From contig NZ_LMUQ01000064.1 of NCBI RefSeq assembly GCF_009765865.1, forward strand, positions 106,401 through 168,936: 62,536 bases of DNA. Reading direction: 5' to 3'. A program made the translations under genes and the position numbers. The notes under the pieces are model-generated. The model searched no databases, was not told where the DNA came from, and saw only the letters and a list, made by a program, of their open reading frames with translations. The DNA comes from Acidisoma sp. L85 (GTDB taxonomy: Bacteria > Pseudomonadota > Alphaproteobacteria > Acetobacterales > Acetobacteraceae). Shown here in pieces: positions 18,664 to 27,688 of this stretch. Position 1 is the first letter of the stretch. The number at the start of each line of letters is the position of its first letter.

Positions 18664-18945
18664 TCAACCGGCGTCGCTTGCCATCTGACCAACCTCGTCA
18701 GGACCCGCGGTTTCCTTCCGCGCCGGGTTTTCCGCCGGACTATCCGCAGCCAAAGCGCTCACCACCAGCGGATCGATTCCCGGCGCGCCTGCCGCGATCT
18801 GCGCCGCGAAGGTGCGTCGCATCTTCGGCGTCCAAAAGGATTCGAGATGCTTGGCGATGCCCGCCATGGCCTCGTCATCCGGATAGGAGCGGAAGAAGCT
18901 GGCGATCTGGTTCGCCATGCGGATCAGCTTGTCGTCGCCGCTCAC
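18664..18945 (-). CDS. fdsD: NAD-dependent formate dehydrogenase, delta subunit
   Basis: FdsD, a 93-residue small subunit of the soluble NAD-dependent molybdenum formate dehydrogenase. It begins DDKLIRMANQIASFFRSYPD and has the family segment IAKHLESFWTPKMRRTF, as in other FdsD/FdhD-delta proteins. The start is GTG 18945, which overlaps the fdsA stop as GTGA, a sign of translational coupling. The Pro/Glu-rich C-terminal 30 residues are not conserved in the family. In the usual fdsGBACD order an fdsC (sulfurtransferase/chaperone) gene precedes fdsD; here it is absent. Confidence 0.88.
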   Translation of the reverse strand: MSGDDKLIRMANQIASFFRSYPDDEAMAGIAKHLESFWTPKMRRTFAAQIAAGAPGIDPLVVSALAADSPAENPARKETAGPDEVGQMASDAG

Positions 18946-21788
18946 TCGGCGGGCGCCTCTTCGAGCGAGGCTAGGCGCATCAGGCTGAAATCCTCCTCCG
19001 CGTTTTTCTCCTGCCAGGCGGAGATATGGTTCGTGCGGCGCACCTGCACCGCCGTCACCTTGTATTCCGGGCAATTGGTCGCCCAGTCGGTGTGATCCGT
19101 CGTCACCACATTCGCGCCCGTCGAGGCATGGTGGAAGGTCGTATAAACCACGCCCGGCTGCATCCGCTCGCTGATCCGCGCGGGCAATGTAATGTCGCCC
19201 GAACGGCTGGCGAGCGAGACCAGTTCGCCGTTCTTGATGCCGCGATGCTCGGCGTCGAAGGGGTGGATTTCGAGCACATCCTCCTCATGCCAGCGGCTAT
19301 TCTCGGTCCTGCGCGTCTGCGCGCCGACATTGTATTGGCTGAGGATGCGGCCGGTGGTGAGGATCAGCGGGAAACGCGCGCCGGTGCGTTCCTCCGTCGG
19401 CACGAATTCCGTGATCATGAAACGCCCTTGCCCGCGCACGAAGCGATCGACATGCATCATCGGCGTGCCGGTCGGCGACGCCTCGTTGCAGGGCCACTGG
19501 ATCGAACCCAGCGTGTCGAGCTTCTGATACGACACCCCGGAGAAAGTCGGCGTGAGCCGCGCGACCTCGTCCATGATCTCGGACGGATGCGTGTAGTTCA
19601 TGGGGAAGCCCAGCGCATTGGAGAGAGCCATCGTCGCCTCCCAATCCGCGAGACCGCCCAGCGGAGTCATGACGCGGCGCACGCGGTTGATCCGGCGCTC
19701 GGCATTGGTGAAGGTGCCGTCCTTCTCCAGGAAAGACGAACCCGGCAGGAAGACGTGGGCGTATTTCGCGGTCTCGTTCAGGAACAAATCCTGGATGACG
19801 ACGCATTCCATGGCGCGCAGCCCGGCGGTGACATGCTGCGTGTCCGGATCCGACTGCGCGATGTCCTCGCCCTGGATATAGAGGCCCTTGAAGCCGCCGC
19901 CCACCGCTTCGTCCAGCATATTGGGAATCCGCAGGCCCGGCTCGCCGGAAAGCGGCACACCCCAGATCGCCTCGAAGCTTTCGCGCACCGCGTCATTTGC
20001 CACATGGCGGTAACCCGGGAATTCGTGCGGAAAGCTGCCCATGTCGCAGGAGCCCTGCACGTTATTCTGCCCGCGCAGGGGATTAACGCCAGCGCCGAGT
20101 TTTCCGATATTCCCGGTCACCATCGCGAGATTCGCCATGGCCATGACGGTGGTCGAGCCCTGGCTGTGTTCCGTGACGCCGAGGCCGTAATAGATCCCCG
20201 CATTGCCGCCGGTTGCGTAGAGTCGTGCCGCTCCACGAACGTCGGCGGCGGGAACACCGGTTACGTCCTGCACGGCCTCGGGCGCATTGTCAGGCCGCGC
20301 GACGAAGCGCGCCCAGGTCTCGAAGGCCGGCATTTCGCAGCGGGCGCGGACGTAATCCTCGTCGATCAGCCCTTCCGTCACCACGACATGCGCCATCGCA
20401 TTGAGCAGCGCGACATTTGAGCCCGGCATGAGCTGCAGGTGATAATCGGCCGCGACATGCGGCGTGCGCACCAGATCGATGCGGCGCGGATCGGCGACGA
20501 TCAGCCTGGCCCCCGCTCGCAAACGCCGCTTCATGCGGGAGGCGAAGACCGGATGCCCATCCGTCGGGTTGGCGCCGATCACCAGGACGACATCGGCATG
20601 ATCGACCGAAGCGAAATCCTGCGTGCCAGCCGAGGTGCCGAGCGTCGACATAAGCCCGTAGCCGGTCGGCGAGTGGCAGACCCGGGCGCAGGTATCGACG
20701 TTATTATTGCCGAAGGCACCGCGCACGAGTTTCTGGACGAGATAGGTTTCCTCGTTGGTGCAGCGAGAGGACGTGATGCCGCCGATCGAGTCGCGGCCAT
20801 ATTCCGCCTGAATGCGCTTGAACTCGGAGGCCGCGTGGTCGATCGCTTCCTTCCAGGTGACTTCACGCCAGGGATCGGTGATCTTGGCGCGGATCATCGG
20901 CTTGGTCTTGCGGTCCTTATGCGTCGCATAGCCGAAAGCGAAGCGGCCTTTCACGCAGCTATGCCCGGCATTGGCCTTGCCGTCCTTGAACGGCACCATG
21001 CGCACGACGGTCTCGCCCTTCATCTCCGCCTTGAAGGAACAGCCGACGCCGCAATAGGCGCAGGTGGTGACAACGGAATGTTCCGGCACGCCGATTTCGA
21101 TGACGCTTTTCTCGTTCAGCGTCGCGGTCGGGCAGGCCTGCACGCAGGCGCCACAGGAGACGCATTCCGAGCCCATGAAGTCGGTGCCGCCGGGCGAAAT
21201 CTTCGAATCGAAGCCACGCGCCAGCATGGTCAGCGCGAAGGTGCCTTGCACTTCCTCGCAGGCGCGGACGCAGCGCGAGCAGGCGATGCATTTCGACGCC
21301 TCGAAGGTGAAATACGGGTTGCTCTCGTCCTTCGCGGCGCTGAGATGGTTGGCGCCGTCATAGCCGTAGCGGACCTCGCGCAGGCCCACTTTGCCTGCCA
21401 TGTCCTGCAACTCGCAATCGCCATTGGCCGAGCAGGTCAGGCAATCCAGCGGATGGTCGGAGATATAGAGCTCCATGACACCTTTGCGGCGCTTGGCGAT
21501 CTCTGGCGATTGGGTATGCACCACCATGTTTTCTTCGGCCGGCGTTGTGCAGGAGGCCGGATAGCCGCGCCGTCCCTCGATCTGCACGAGGCACAGGCGG
21601 CAAGACCCGAAGGGCTCCAGATTATCGGTGGCGCAAAGCTTTGGGATCTGCGTGCCGAGGCCCATCGCCGCCGCCATGACCGAGGTACCGCGCGGCACGG
21701 AAACCGCCTGGCCGTCGATGGTGAGCGTCACGCGTTCCGGCGAAAGACGGATCGGCGTGCCGTAATCGGTTTCGCGGATCAGGGACAT
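18942..21788 (-). CDS. fdsA: NAD-dependent formate dehydrogenase, alpha (catalytic) subunit
   Basis: FdsA, the 948-residue catalytic subunit that oxidises formate to CO2 at a bis-MGD molybdenum centre and passes electrons through several Fe-S clusters. An N-terminal [2Fe-2S] domain (CRLCLVQIEG, and ASCTTPAEENM) is followed by the His/Cys cluster (DCLTCSANGDCELQ), two 4Fe-4S motifs (CIACSRCVRACEEVQG; CVSCGACVQACPT) and another cluster (CAYCGVGCSF). The molybdenum ligand is Cys in CARVCHSPTGYGL, so no selenocysteine is used. MSLIRETDYG follows a GAGGAGGG ribosome-binding site. It lies 36 bases after fdsB. The enzyme supplies NADH from C1 oxidation in the cytoplasm. Confidence 0.96.
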   Translation of the reverse strand: MSLIRETDYGTPIRLSPERVTLTIDGQAVSVPRGTSVMAAAMGLGTQIPKLCATDNLEPFGSCRLCLVQIEGRRGYPASCTTPAEENMVVHTQSPEIAKRRKGVMELYISDHPLDCLTCSANGDCELQDMAGKVGLREVRYGYDGANHLSAAKDESNPYFTFEASKCIACSRCVRACEEVQGTFALTMLARGFDSKISPGGTDFMGSECVSCGACVQACPTATLNEKSVIEIGVPEHSVVTTCAYCGVGCSFKAEMKGETVVRMVPFKDGKANAGHSCVKGRFAFGYATHKDRKTKPMIRAKITDPWREVTWKEAIDHAASEFKRIQAEYGRDSIGGITSSRCTNEETYLVQKLVRGAFGNNNVDTCARVCHSPTGYGLMSTLGTSAGTQDFASVDHADVVLVIGANPTDGHPVFASRMKRRLRAGARLIVADPRRIDLVRTPHVAADYHLQLMPGSNVALLNAMAHVVVTEGLIDEDYVRARCEMPAFETWARFVARPDNAPEAVQDVTGVPAADVRGAARLYATGGNAGIYYGLGVTEHSQGSTTVMAMANLAMVTGNIGKLGAGVNPLRGQNNVQGSCDMGSFPHEFPGYRHVANDAVRESFEAIWGVPLSGEPGLRIPNMLDEAVGGGFKGLYIQGEDIAQSDPDTQHVTAGLRAMECVVIQDLFLNETAKYAHVFLPGSSFLEKDGTFTNAERRINRVRRVMTPLGGLADWEATMALSNALGFPMNYTHPSEIMDEVARLTPTFSGVSYQKLDTLGSIQWPCNEASPTGTPMMHVDRFVRGQGRFMITEFVPTEERTGARFPLILTTGRILSQYNVGAQTRRTENSRWHEEDVLEIHPFDAEHRGIKNGELVSLASRSGDITLPARISERMQPGVVYTTFHHASTGANVVTTDHTDWATNCPEYKVTAVQVRRTNHISAWQEKNAEEDFSLMRLASLEEAPAE

Positions 21789-21824
21789 GCTGATGCCCTC
21801 CTCGTTTTCGCCATCGTCATTCGC

Positions 21825-23381
21825 TTACTCCGCCGCCGCTGGCAGGTGCCGCGCACGATCGAAATCCTCGGGGAAATGGGTAAGGGCGCTGCGCACCGGC
21901 ACCGGTGTCAGGCCGCCCATGGCGCAGAGCGATGCGTCGGTCATGAGTTCGCACAGATCATCGAGCACCGCGAAGTTGCGGTCGAGATCGACGCCGGCCG
22001 TGATGCGGTCCATCACTTCGACGCCACGTACCGCGCCGATGCGGCAGGGCGTGCATTTGCCGCAGCTTTCATGGGCGCAGAATTCGAAGGCGAAGCGCGC
22101 CTGGGCGGCGAGATCCACGCTGTCATCGAAGACCGTGACACCGCCATGGCCGAGCAACCCGCCTGCCTTGGCGAAAGCCTCGTAATCCAGTGGCGTGTCG
22201 AGCATCGCATCCGGAAAATAGGCACCCAGAGGCCCGCCGACCTGAACCGCGCGAAAGGGCCGGCCGGTGCGTGTGCCCTGGCCCCAATCCTCGACGATTT
22301 CCCGCAAGCTCACGCCGAAGGGCAGTTCGATGAGGCCGCCGCGCGCGACATTGCCCGCGAGCTGCACCGGCAGGGTGCCGAGTGACCGGCCCATCCCCAA
22401 AGCGGCATAGGCAGCCGCGCCGTTCGCCATGATCCAGGGCACGCTCGCCAGGGAAAGAACATTGTTGACCACGGTGGGTTTGCCGAACAGCCCTTGGATC
22501 GCCGGCAGTGGCGGCTTCGCGCGCACCATGCCGCGCTTGCCTTCCAGACTGTCGAGCAAGGAGGTTTCCTCGCCGCAGATATAGGCGCCCGCGCCCATCC
22601 GCACCTCGATATCGAAGGCGTGGCCGGAGCCTTGGATATCGGCGCCGAGATAGCCCGCTCGCTGTGCCGCGGCGATGGCGCGGTTCAGCGCGCGGATGGC
22701 GTGGGGATATTCGGACCGCGTGTAGATGAAGCCCTTGGTGGCGCCCACGGCCACGGCGGCGATGGTCATGCCCTCGATGAGGGACAGCGGATCGCCTTCC
22801 ATCAGCATGCGGTCGGCGAAGGTGCCGCTGTCGCCCTCATCGGCATTGCAGACGATGTATTTGCGGTCGGCCTGGGCCAGCGCCACGGTGTTCCACTTGA
22901 TGCCGGTGGGAAAGCCCGCGCCGCCCCGGCCGCGCAGACCCGATAGCTTCACCTCATCGATGATGACAGGCCCCTCGGCGGCCAGAGCGCGGTCGAGCCC
23001 GGCATAGCCGCCATGGGCGCGATAATCCTCGACCGAGGCCGGATCGACGATGCCGCAGCGCGCGAAGGTCAGGCGCGTCTGGCGCGCGAACCAGGGGTGG
23101 TCTTCCGGCCGGCCAATCCGCTTGGGATGGTCGCCGCCCGTCAGCATCCCCGTATCGAGCAGACCCACGACATCCGCCGTGGTGACCGGCCCGTAGCCGA
23201 TGCGCCCCTCGGGCGTTTCGACTTCCAGCAACGGTTCCAGCCACACCGCGCCGCGCGTGCCGGTGCGAATCACATCGAGGGTGAGGCCCCGCGCCGCCGC
23301 CTCACGCTCCAGCACTCGCATCACCTGATCGGCGCCGAGCGCCACGGCCGCCGCGTCGCAAGGGAGGTAGAGCCTCGTCAT
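21825..23381 (-). CDS. fdsB: NAD-dependent formate dehydrogenase, beta subunit
   Basis: FdsB, a 518-residue FMN and NAD-binding subunit related to NuoF, where electrons from formate reach NAD. It has a short thioredoxin-like N-terminal domain, the nucleotide motif LSGLRGRGGAGFPTGIKW, CNADEGDSGTFADR, the FMN-site GAGAYICGEETSLLDSLEG and the 4Fe-4S motif ESCGKCTPCRIG. The open frame runs 80 codons further upstream in a frame that overlaps fdsG; ATG 23381 is chosen because it overlaps the fdsG stop as ATGA and begins with the conserved MTRLYLPCDAAA. Confidence 0.95.
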   Translation of the reverse strand: MTRLYLPCDAAAVALGADQVMRVLEREAAARGLTLDVIRTGTRGAVWLEPLLEVETPEGRIGYGPVTTADVVGLLDTGMLTGGDHPKRIGRPEDHPWFARQTRLTFARCGIVDPASVEDYRAHGGYAGLDRALAAEGPVIIDEVKLSGLRGRGGAGFPTGIKWNTVALAQADRKYIVCNADEGDSGTFADRMLMEGDPLSLIEGMTIAAVAVGATKGFIYTRSEYPHAIRALNRAIAAAQRAGYLGADIQGSGHAFDIEVRMGAGAYICGEETSLLDSLEGKRGMVRAKPPLPAIQGLFGKPTVVNNVLSLASVPWIMANGAAAYAALGMGRSLGTLPVQLAGNVARGGLIELPFGVSLREIVEDWGQGTRTGRPFRAVQVGGPLGAYFPDAMLDTPLDYEAFAKAGGLLGHGGVTVFDDSVDLAAQARFAFEFCAHESCGKCTPCRIGAVRGVEVMDRITAGVDLDRNFAVLDDLCELMTDASLCAMGGLTPVPVRSALTHFPEDFDRARHLPAAAE

Positions 23382-23899
23382 GCCACGGCCTCCGCCGCCA
23401 GGGCGTCCGTGACTTGGGCGAGAAGAGGCGGCGTCAGCCGGGCCAGCGGCTCGCCATCCAGCAATGCCGCCGGGGCGCAGGCACAGAGGCCGAGGCAGAA
23501 GGCGGCTTCCACGGTCAGCGCGCCATCGGCGGTCGTGCCGCCCCAGTCGAGCTCCAAGCGGCCAAGCACATCGGCGGCCAGGGCGACGGCGCCCATCGAC
23601 TGGCAAGCCTCGGCGCGGCACAGCTTCAGCACATGGCGGCCGGGAGGCGCCTCACGGAAATCCTGGTAGAAGCTCACCACGCCCAGGACCTCGGCGCGGG
23701 AAAGGTTGAGATGCTCCGCGATCAGCGGCACGGCGGCACGCGGGACATGCCCGAAGGCCTCCTGAAGCGCATGCAGGATGGGCAGAAGCGGTCCTTCCAA
23801 CCCGCCATGCGTAGCGAGGATTTGGCGGGCGGTTTCCTCGTCCCACGGCGCCACGCCCTGCAAAAGCTCGGAGAGAGGAGATGGTCGAGAGATCGTCAT
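23378..23899 (-). CDS. fdsG: NAD-dependent formate dehydrogenase, gamma subunit
   Basis: FdsG, a 173-residue subunit related to NuoE, carrying one [2Fe-2S] cluster. The four Cys ligands are in LCRAEACQSMG and CLGLCACAP. LLPILHALQEAFGHVP and LNLSRAEVLGVVSFYQDFRE are typical of the thioredoxin-like fold of this family. It is the first gene of fdsGBAD; translational overlaps link it to fdsB. The first 20 residues (MTISRPSPLSELLQG...) are less conserved. Confidence 0.95.
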   Translation of the reverse strand: MTISRPSPLSELLQGVAPWDEETARQILATHGGLEGPLLPILHALQEAFGHVPRAAVPLIAEHLNLSRAEVLGVVSFYQDFREAPPGRHVLKLCRAEACQSMGAVALAADVLGRLELDWGGTTADGALTVEAAFCLGLCACAPAALLDGEPLARLTPPLLAQVTDALAAEAVA

Positions 23900-24220
23900 G
23901 CGCTTCCCGCGAAGAGCTTTCGTTTCGGTTTGCTCGCTGTGCCGGTTTTCGCAGCCGCCACCAACGCTCCCTAGGACGAACCGCCGAGGGAAGGCTTGTC
24001 CGTCCCCGTCATACAGCGGGGGAAGACAGACCTAGCCTACCGTGAATCTGGCATGCCAGGCCAGCGCCGTGCCCCAAAGGCCAGCGCGCACGGCCCCGCG
24101 ACCTGGGCAAGCGTCGCCTGGGCGAGTTGTGGAGCGAGCGTCGCCCCCCTTAAGCTGGCGGACGACCATGGAAAAGCAGCATGAACTCACCCGCCTCGCT
24201 CGCCGCCATCCCGCAGACCT
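23900..24220. other. 321-base divergent intergenic region between fdsG and the penicillin acylase gene
   Basis: This stretch must hold the fds promoter (minus strand) and that of the acylase (plus strand). I see no clear -35/-10 pair, operator or convincing small gene. A 60-codon plus-strand frame (24042-24224) overlaps the acylase start but looks like Ala/Arg/Pro-rich chance coding. Confidence 0.5.
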
Positions 24221-26575
24221 ATGACTGACCGGACCTACAGCATCCCTGGCCTCACCGGCCCTGCGGAAATCAGGGTGGATCGCTGGGGTATTCCGCATAT
24301 CCGCGCGGCCTCCCGGCTGGATGCCTTCCTGGTCCAGGGCTTCAACGCCGCGCGGGACCGGCTTTGGCAACTCGATCTTTGGCGCAAGCGTGGCCTTGGC
24401 TTGCTGGCGGCAGATCACGGCCCCGGCTTCCTGGCTCAGGACCGGGCCTGCCGCCTGTTCCTCTATCGCGGCGACATGGACGCCGAATGGGCGGCGAATG
24501 GGCCGGAAGCCAAGCAGATCGTCACGGCCTTCGTCGCCGGTATCAACGCTTTCGTGACCCTCGCCGAGACCGACGCACGCCTGATGCCCCCCGAATTCCC
24601 AGCACTCGGCCTGACGCCGGCCCGTTGGCAGGCCGAGGACGTGGTGCGCATCCGCAGCCATGCGCTCGTAGCCAATCTCGCGTCGGAGGTCGCGCGTGCC
24701 CGCGTCACCCAGGCTGGCGGCGATGTGGCCGCCGACGCCCTCCGCCGTCACCTCTCGCCCGACTGGACGCCGATCGAGGTGCCAAAGCTTGATGCGCCGC
24801 TACCCCCCGACCTGCTCGCGCAACATCTGCTGGCGAGAGCCGAGCCGAGCATCTCGCCGGAACGCCGTGCGGCGACGCTGGATGCCGCCTGGGCATGGAC
24901 CAGGCTCGACGACACTGGCCGGGTCACGCGCGGCGCTGGCGGCAACCCGGCGCCGGCGGCCGAAGGCTCGAACAACTGGGTCGTTTCCGGCACGCGTACG
25001 GAAACCGGCCGCCCGATCCTGGCGAGCGACCCGCACCGCGCCTATGGCACGCCCTCGCTACGCTACATCGCCCATCTGACCGCGCCGGGGCTGGATGTGA
25101 TCGGCGCCGGGGAGCCTGCTCTGCCCGGCGTCTCCCTCGGCCACAACGCCGACCTCGCCTTCGCGCTGACGATCTTCCCGGCCGACCAGGAAGACCTCAT
25201 GGTCTACGAGACGGACCCGGCCGACCCCACGCGCTACCGTTACGGCGACGGCTGGGAGACGATGCGGATCATCACCGATTACATTCCTGTGCGTGGCGAA
25301 GCCGACCAGCCGGTGAAGCTCGCGTTCACGCGCCACGGTCCGGTGATCTGCGAGGACGCGGCGCATCACCGCGCCTATGCCGTCCGCAGCGTCTGGTCGG
25401 AGCCGGGTGCCGCTGCCTATCTCGGCAGCCTCCGTTACCTCGATGCGAAGACGGCGGGAGAATTCACCGCGGCGCTCGATCACTGGAAGGTGCCGCCGGT
25501 CAATCAGGTTCATGCCGATACCGCCGGCCATATCGGCTGGCGGGTCGCCGCCGCCGTGCCTCGCCGCGCGAATTGGGACGGGCTGAGCCCTGTCCCGGGC
25601 GATGGCCGTTACGAATGGGATGGCTTCCACCCCGGCGCCGATCTTCCCGGCCGCCTCGATCCGCCGCAGGGCTTCATCGCCACCGCCAACGAGATGAACC
25701 TGCCGCCCGATTATCCCAACGCGCAGCGCCGCCTCGGTTTCGAATGGAGCGAGCCATTCCGCGCCGACCGCCTGCATACGCTGCTGGCCGAGGTGAAGCC
25801 GATGAGCCTCGACCTGTCGCGGCGCCTGCAGAGCGATCTCGCCTCCGAACCTGCCAGGCGCCTCCTGGCTTTGGTCGCGGCGCGCGGGCTCGGCCATCCG
25901 GTTTTCGTCGATTGGGACAGGCGAATCACCGCTGATAGTGCCGCCGCTGCGCTCTTCGAGGTTTGGTGGAGCCGCCATCTGCTGCCCGGCGTCGTCGCGG
26001 CACTGGCGCCCTCGCCGGCGGTCGCGGCTTTGATCGCTATCGGCGACGAGGTTTCCGTTCTTGGCGCCCTAGAGCATTCCGCGCCACATTGGACCGAGGC
26101 GGCGCGGGATGCGCTGATGCGCGACACGCTGGCGGCGGCGGATGAGGATTGCGCGCGGCTGATGGGTCCGGATCGCGCCGCATGGGCCTGGGGGCGGCTG
26201 CACCAACTGCGCTTCGCTCACGCGCTTGGGCAGATTCTTCCGGAAATCGGCGGGCGTAGACTTGACGTCGGTCCCGTGCCGATCGGCGGGTCGAACACGA
26301 CCGTCGGTCTCGCCGAATATCGCGATACGGATTTCGGTATCATTTTCGGCGCGTCGTTCCGCATGGTTCTGGATGTAGGAGACTGGGATCGCAGCCTCGC
26401 CATCAACGCGCCGGGCCAAGCGGGCAATCCCGCCTCCCGACACTATGACGATCTCACGCCGCTCTGGGCCGCCGGCGATTGCGTGCCGCTGTTATTTTCC
26501 GACGAGGCAGTGGAGGCGGCAACTGTTGCGCGCATCCATCTGTTACCCAGCGACGGGTTCGGCCGCAGAACGTGA
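24221..26575 (+). CDS. Penicillin acylase family protein (Ntn-hydrolase)
   Basis: A 784-residue N-terminal-nucleophile hydrolase of the penicillin acylase family. It would mature by self-cleavage before Ser250 in the motif EGSNNW, giving an alpha chain of about 250 and a beta chain of about 535 residues. The alpha chain has the family pattern DRWGIPHIRAASRLDAF and FNAARDRLWQLDLWR. The beta chain contains ASDPHRAYGTPSLRY and the oxyanion-type Asn segment TANEMNLPPDYP. No signal peptide is seen, so it would be cytoplasmic, unlike periplasmic penicillin G acylase. Substrates of such homologues include acyl-homoserine lactones and other amides; the specificity here is unknown. Confidence 0.9.
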   Translation: MTDRTYSIPGLTGPAEIRVDRWGIPHIRAASRLDAFLVQGFNAARDRLWQLDLWRKRGLGLLAADHGPGFLAQDRACRLFLYRGDMDAEWAANGPEAKQIVTAFVAGINAFVTLAETDARLMPPEFPALGLTPARWQAEDVVRIRSHALVANLASEVARARVTQAGGDVAADALRRHLSPDWTPIEVPKLDAPLPPDLLAQHLLARAEPSISPERRAATLDAAWAWTRLDDTGRVTRGAGGNPAPAAEGSNNWVVSGTRTETGRPILASDPHRAYGTPSLRYIAHLTAPGLDVIGAGEPALPGVSLGHNADLAFALTIFPADQEDLMVYETDPADPTRYRYGDGWETMRIITDYIPVRGEADQPVKLAFTRHGPVICEDAAHHRAYAVRSVWSEPGAAAYLGSLRYLDAKTAGEFTAALDHWKVPPVNQVHADTAGHIGWRVAAAVPRRANWDGLSPVPGDGRYEWDGFHPGADLPGRLDPPQGFIATANEMNLPPDYPNAQRRLGFEWSEPFRADRLHTLLAEVKPMSLDLSRRLQSDLASEPARRLLALVAARGLGHPVFVDWDRRITADSAAAALFEVWWSRHLLPGVVAALAPSPAVAALIAIGDEVSVLGALEHSAPHWTEAARDALMRDTLAAADEDCARLMGPDRAAWAWGRLHQLRFAHALGQILPEIGGRRLDVGPVPIGGSNTTVGLAEYRDTDFGIIFGASFRMVLDVGDWDRSLAINAPGQAGNPASRHYDDLTPLWAAGDCVPLLFSDEAVEAATVARIHLLPSDGFGRRT

Positions 26576-26607
26576 CGATCTCATACAGTACCGTAACCCA
26601 AACGACC

Positions 26608-26742
26608 CGACATGGCACACGAAGGCGCGCGGGGGCACCCCGTGCCATCCACGCCTTGCCTTGTCACGCAAGCAGGGCGTGGATGCCCGGCCTTCGCCGA
26701 GCATGACGTGGTGGAACGAGCAGGGTTCAAGCTAAAGACATG
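26608..26742 (+). repeat. Cloverleaf palindromic repeat, copy R2
   Basis: Core at 26608-26708. The first hairpin is enlarged (GGCAC...GTGCC with extra GC-rich bases between the arms); ATCCACGCCTT pairs with a CGTGGAT arm and the second hairpin is GCCCGGC/GCCGAGC with one mismatch. ATGACG closes it. The tail GGTTCAAGCTAAAGACAT ends at about 26742, six bases before the stop of the SMP-30-like gene. It lies between convergent genes. Confidence 0.85.
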
Positions 26743-26747
26743 CCATC

Positions 26748-27653
26748 CTACTGGTTCGGGATGGAATAAATCTTGCCAAGGTAAGGGGATTTGTCGATCT
26801 GATCGAGCGCCGTCACATAAACCGTCTTGTCGTCAGGACTGAAAGCCAGGTTCGGCACTTGAGGGGATGGCAGGCTCAGCGTGCGAAGCAGCTTGCCGTC
26901 CGCGTTCACGATAAAGATCTTCCCGACCAGGGGAGCCTTCACGTCACGCGGACTCTGCCCGATGTAGATCTCGCCCTTCGAGTCGATCTTCACGCCATCC
27001 GGCCAGATATGCACGACATGGTTGGTAAGATCATCCAGGTTCAGGAAAACGCGCCGATCCGATAGTGAGCCGTCCTCGGCGATCTTGAATTGCAGCAGCC
27101 TGTTATCCTCGGTTTCGACGACATAGAGGATCTTTCCGTCGTTCGAGACCACGAGACCATTGGCATTATGCAGATCCACCGCCTCCTGCGTGATGGTTTC
27201 GTCTTTGGCGATGTAGAATACCTTGCCGTCGATCACCGGTCCCTGATCGCCCGAGGCGGTGAAATAGATCCCGCCCTTCTTGTCCGGGGCGAAATCATTC
27301 GGCCCGACGAACTTGTTGCCATCCTTGTCCTGCGTATAGGGTTTCAGCGTCTTGCCCTCGGCCGAAACTCGCCCGATCGTGCCGTTATCGTAGCAGGTGA
27401 CGATGAAGTCGCCGCGCACGGTGGGAACCACGGCGGATTCGCCGCAACCCTTGTCGGTATTGAAGATGACGTTCTTCGTGCCGTCCCAGGTTGTGATCGT
27501 GTTGCGGTCATATTCGATGTACCAGAGCTTGCCCTTGTACCAAACTGGCCCTTCAGGATAATGCGCATCATTGTTCAGAATCTTGATGCCATCGGCATGA
27601 GCAAAAGACGCCAGACTGGTCGCGAAGAACAGTCCGAGCAGGAACTTCTTCAA
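26748..27653 (-). CDS. Exported SMP-30/gluconolactonase-like protein
   Basis: A 301-residue protein of the SMP-30/gluconolactonase/LRE family, a six-bladed beta-propeller that usually hydrolyses sugar lactones with a bound divalent metal. The signal peptide (MKKFLLGLFFATSLASFAHA) implies a periplasmic location. Metal-site segments are visible: PEGPVW with the Glu ligand, VGPNDFAPD, ANGLVVSNDGKILYVVE and GVKIDSKGEIYIG. It lies 35 bases downstream of the binding-protein gene on the same strand, so it may act on the imported compound or a lactone derivative in the periplasm. Confidence 0.85.
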   Translation of the reverse strand: MKKFLLGLFFATSLASFAHADGIKILNNDAHYPEGPVWYKGKLWYIEYDRNTITTWDGTKNVIFNTDKGCGESAVVPTVRGDFIVTCYDNGTIGRVSAEGKTLKPYTQDKDGNKFVGPNDFAPDKKGGIYFTASGDQGPVIDGKVFYIAKDETITQEAVDLHNANGLVVSNDGKILYVVETEDNRLLQFKIAEDGSLSDRRVFLNLDDLTNHVVHIWPDGVKIDSKGEIYIGQSPRDVKAPLVGKIFIVNADGKLLRTLSLPSPQVPNLAFSPDDKTVYVTALDQIDKSPYLGKIYSIPNQ

Positions 27654-27688
27654 CGGAATCTCCTTGGGTTCGGGTGCTGGCGCACGGC

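Noticed and set aside
18942-21788. Selenocysteine in the formate dehydrogenase
   Set aside because: The Mo ligand position is Cys (CARVCHSPTGYG), with no in-frame TGA.
20439-22385. A 648-codon plus-strand open frame opposite fdsA and fdsB
   Set aside because: It is antisense to genes with complete Fe-S and flavin motifs, and its composition is low-complexity Arg/Ala/His.
24042-24224. A 60-codon frame overlapping the penicillin acylase start
   Set aside because: No ribosome-binding site and chance-like composition; its ATGA overlap with the acylase start could be coincidence.
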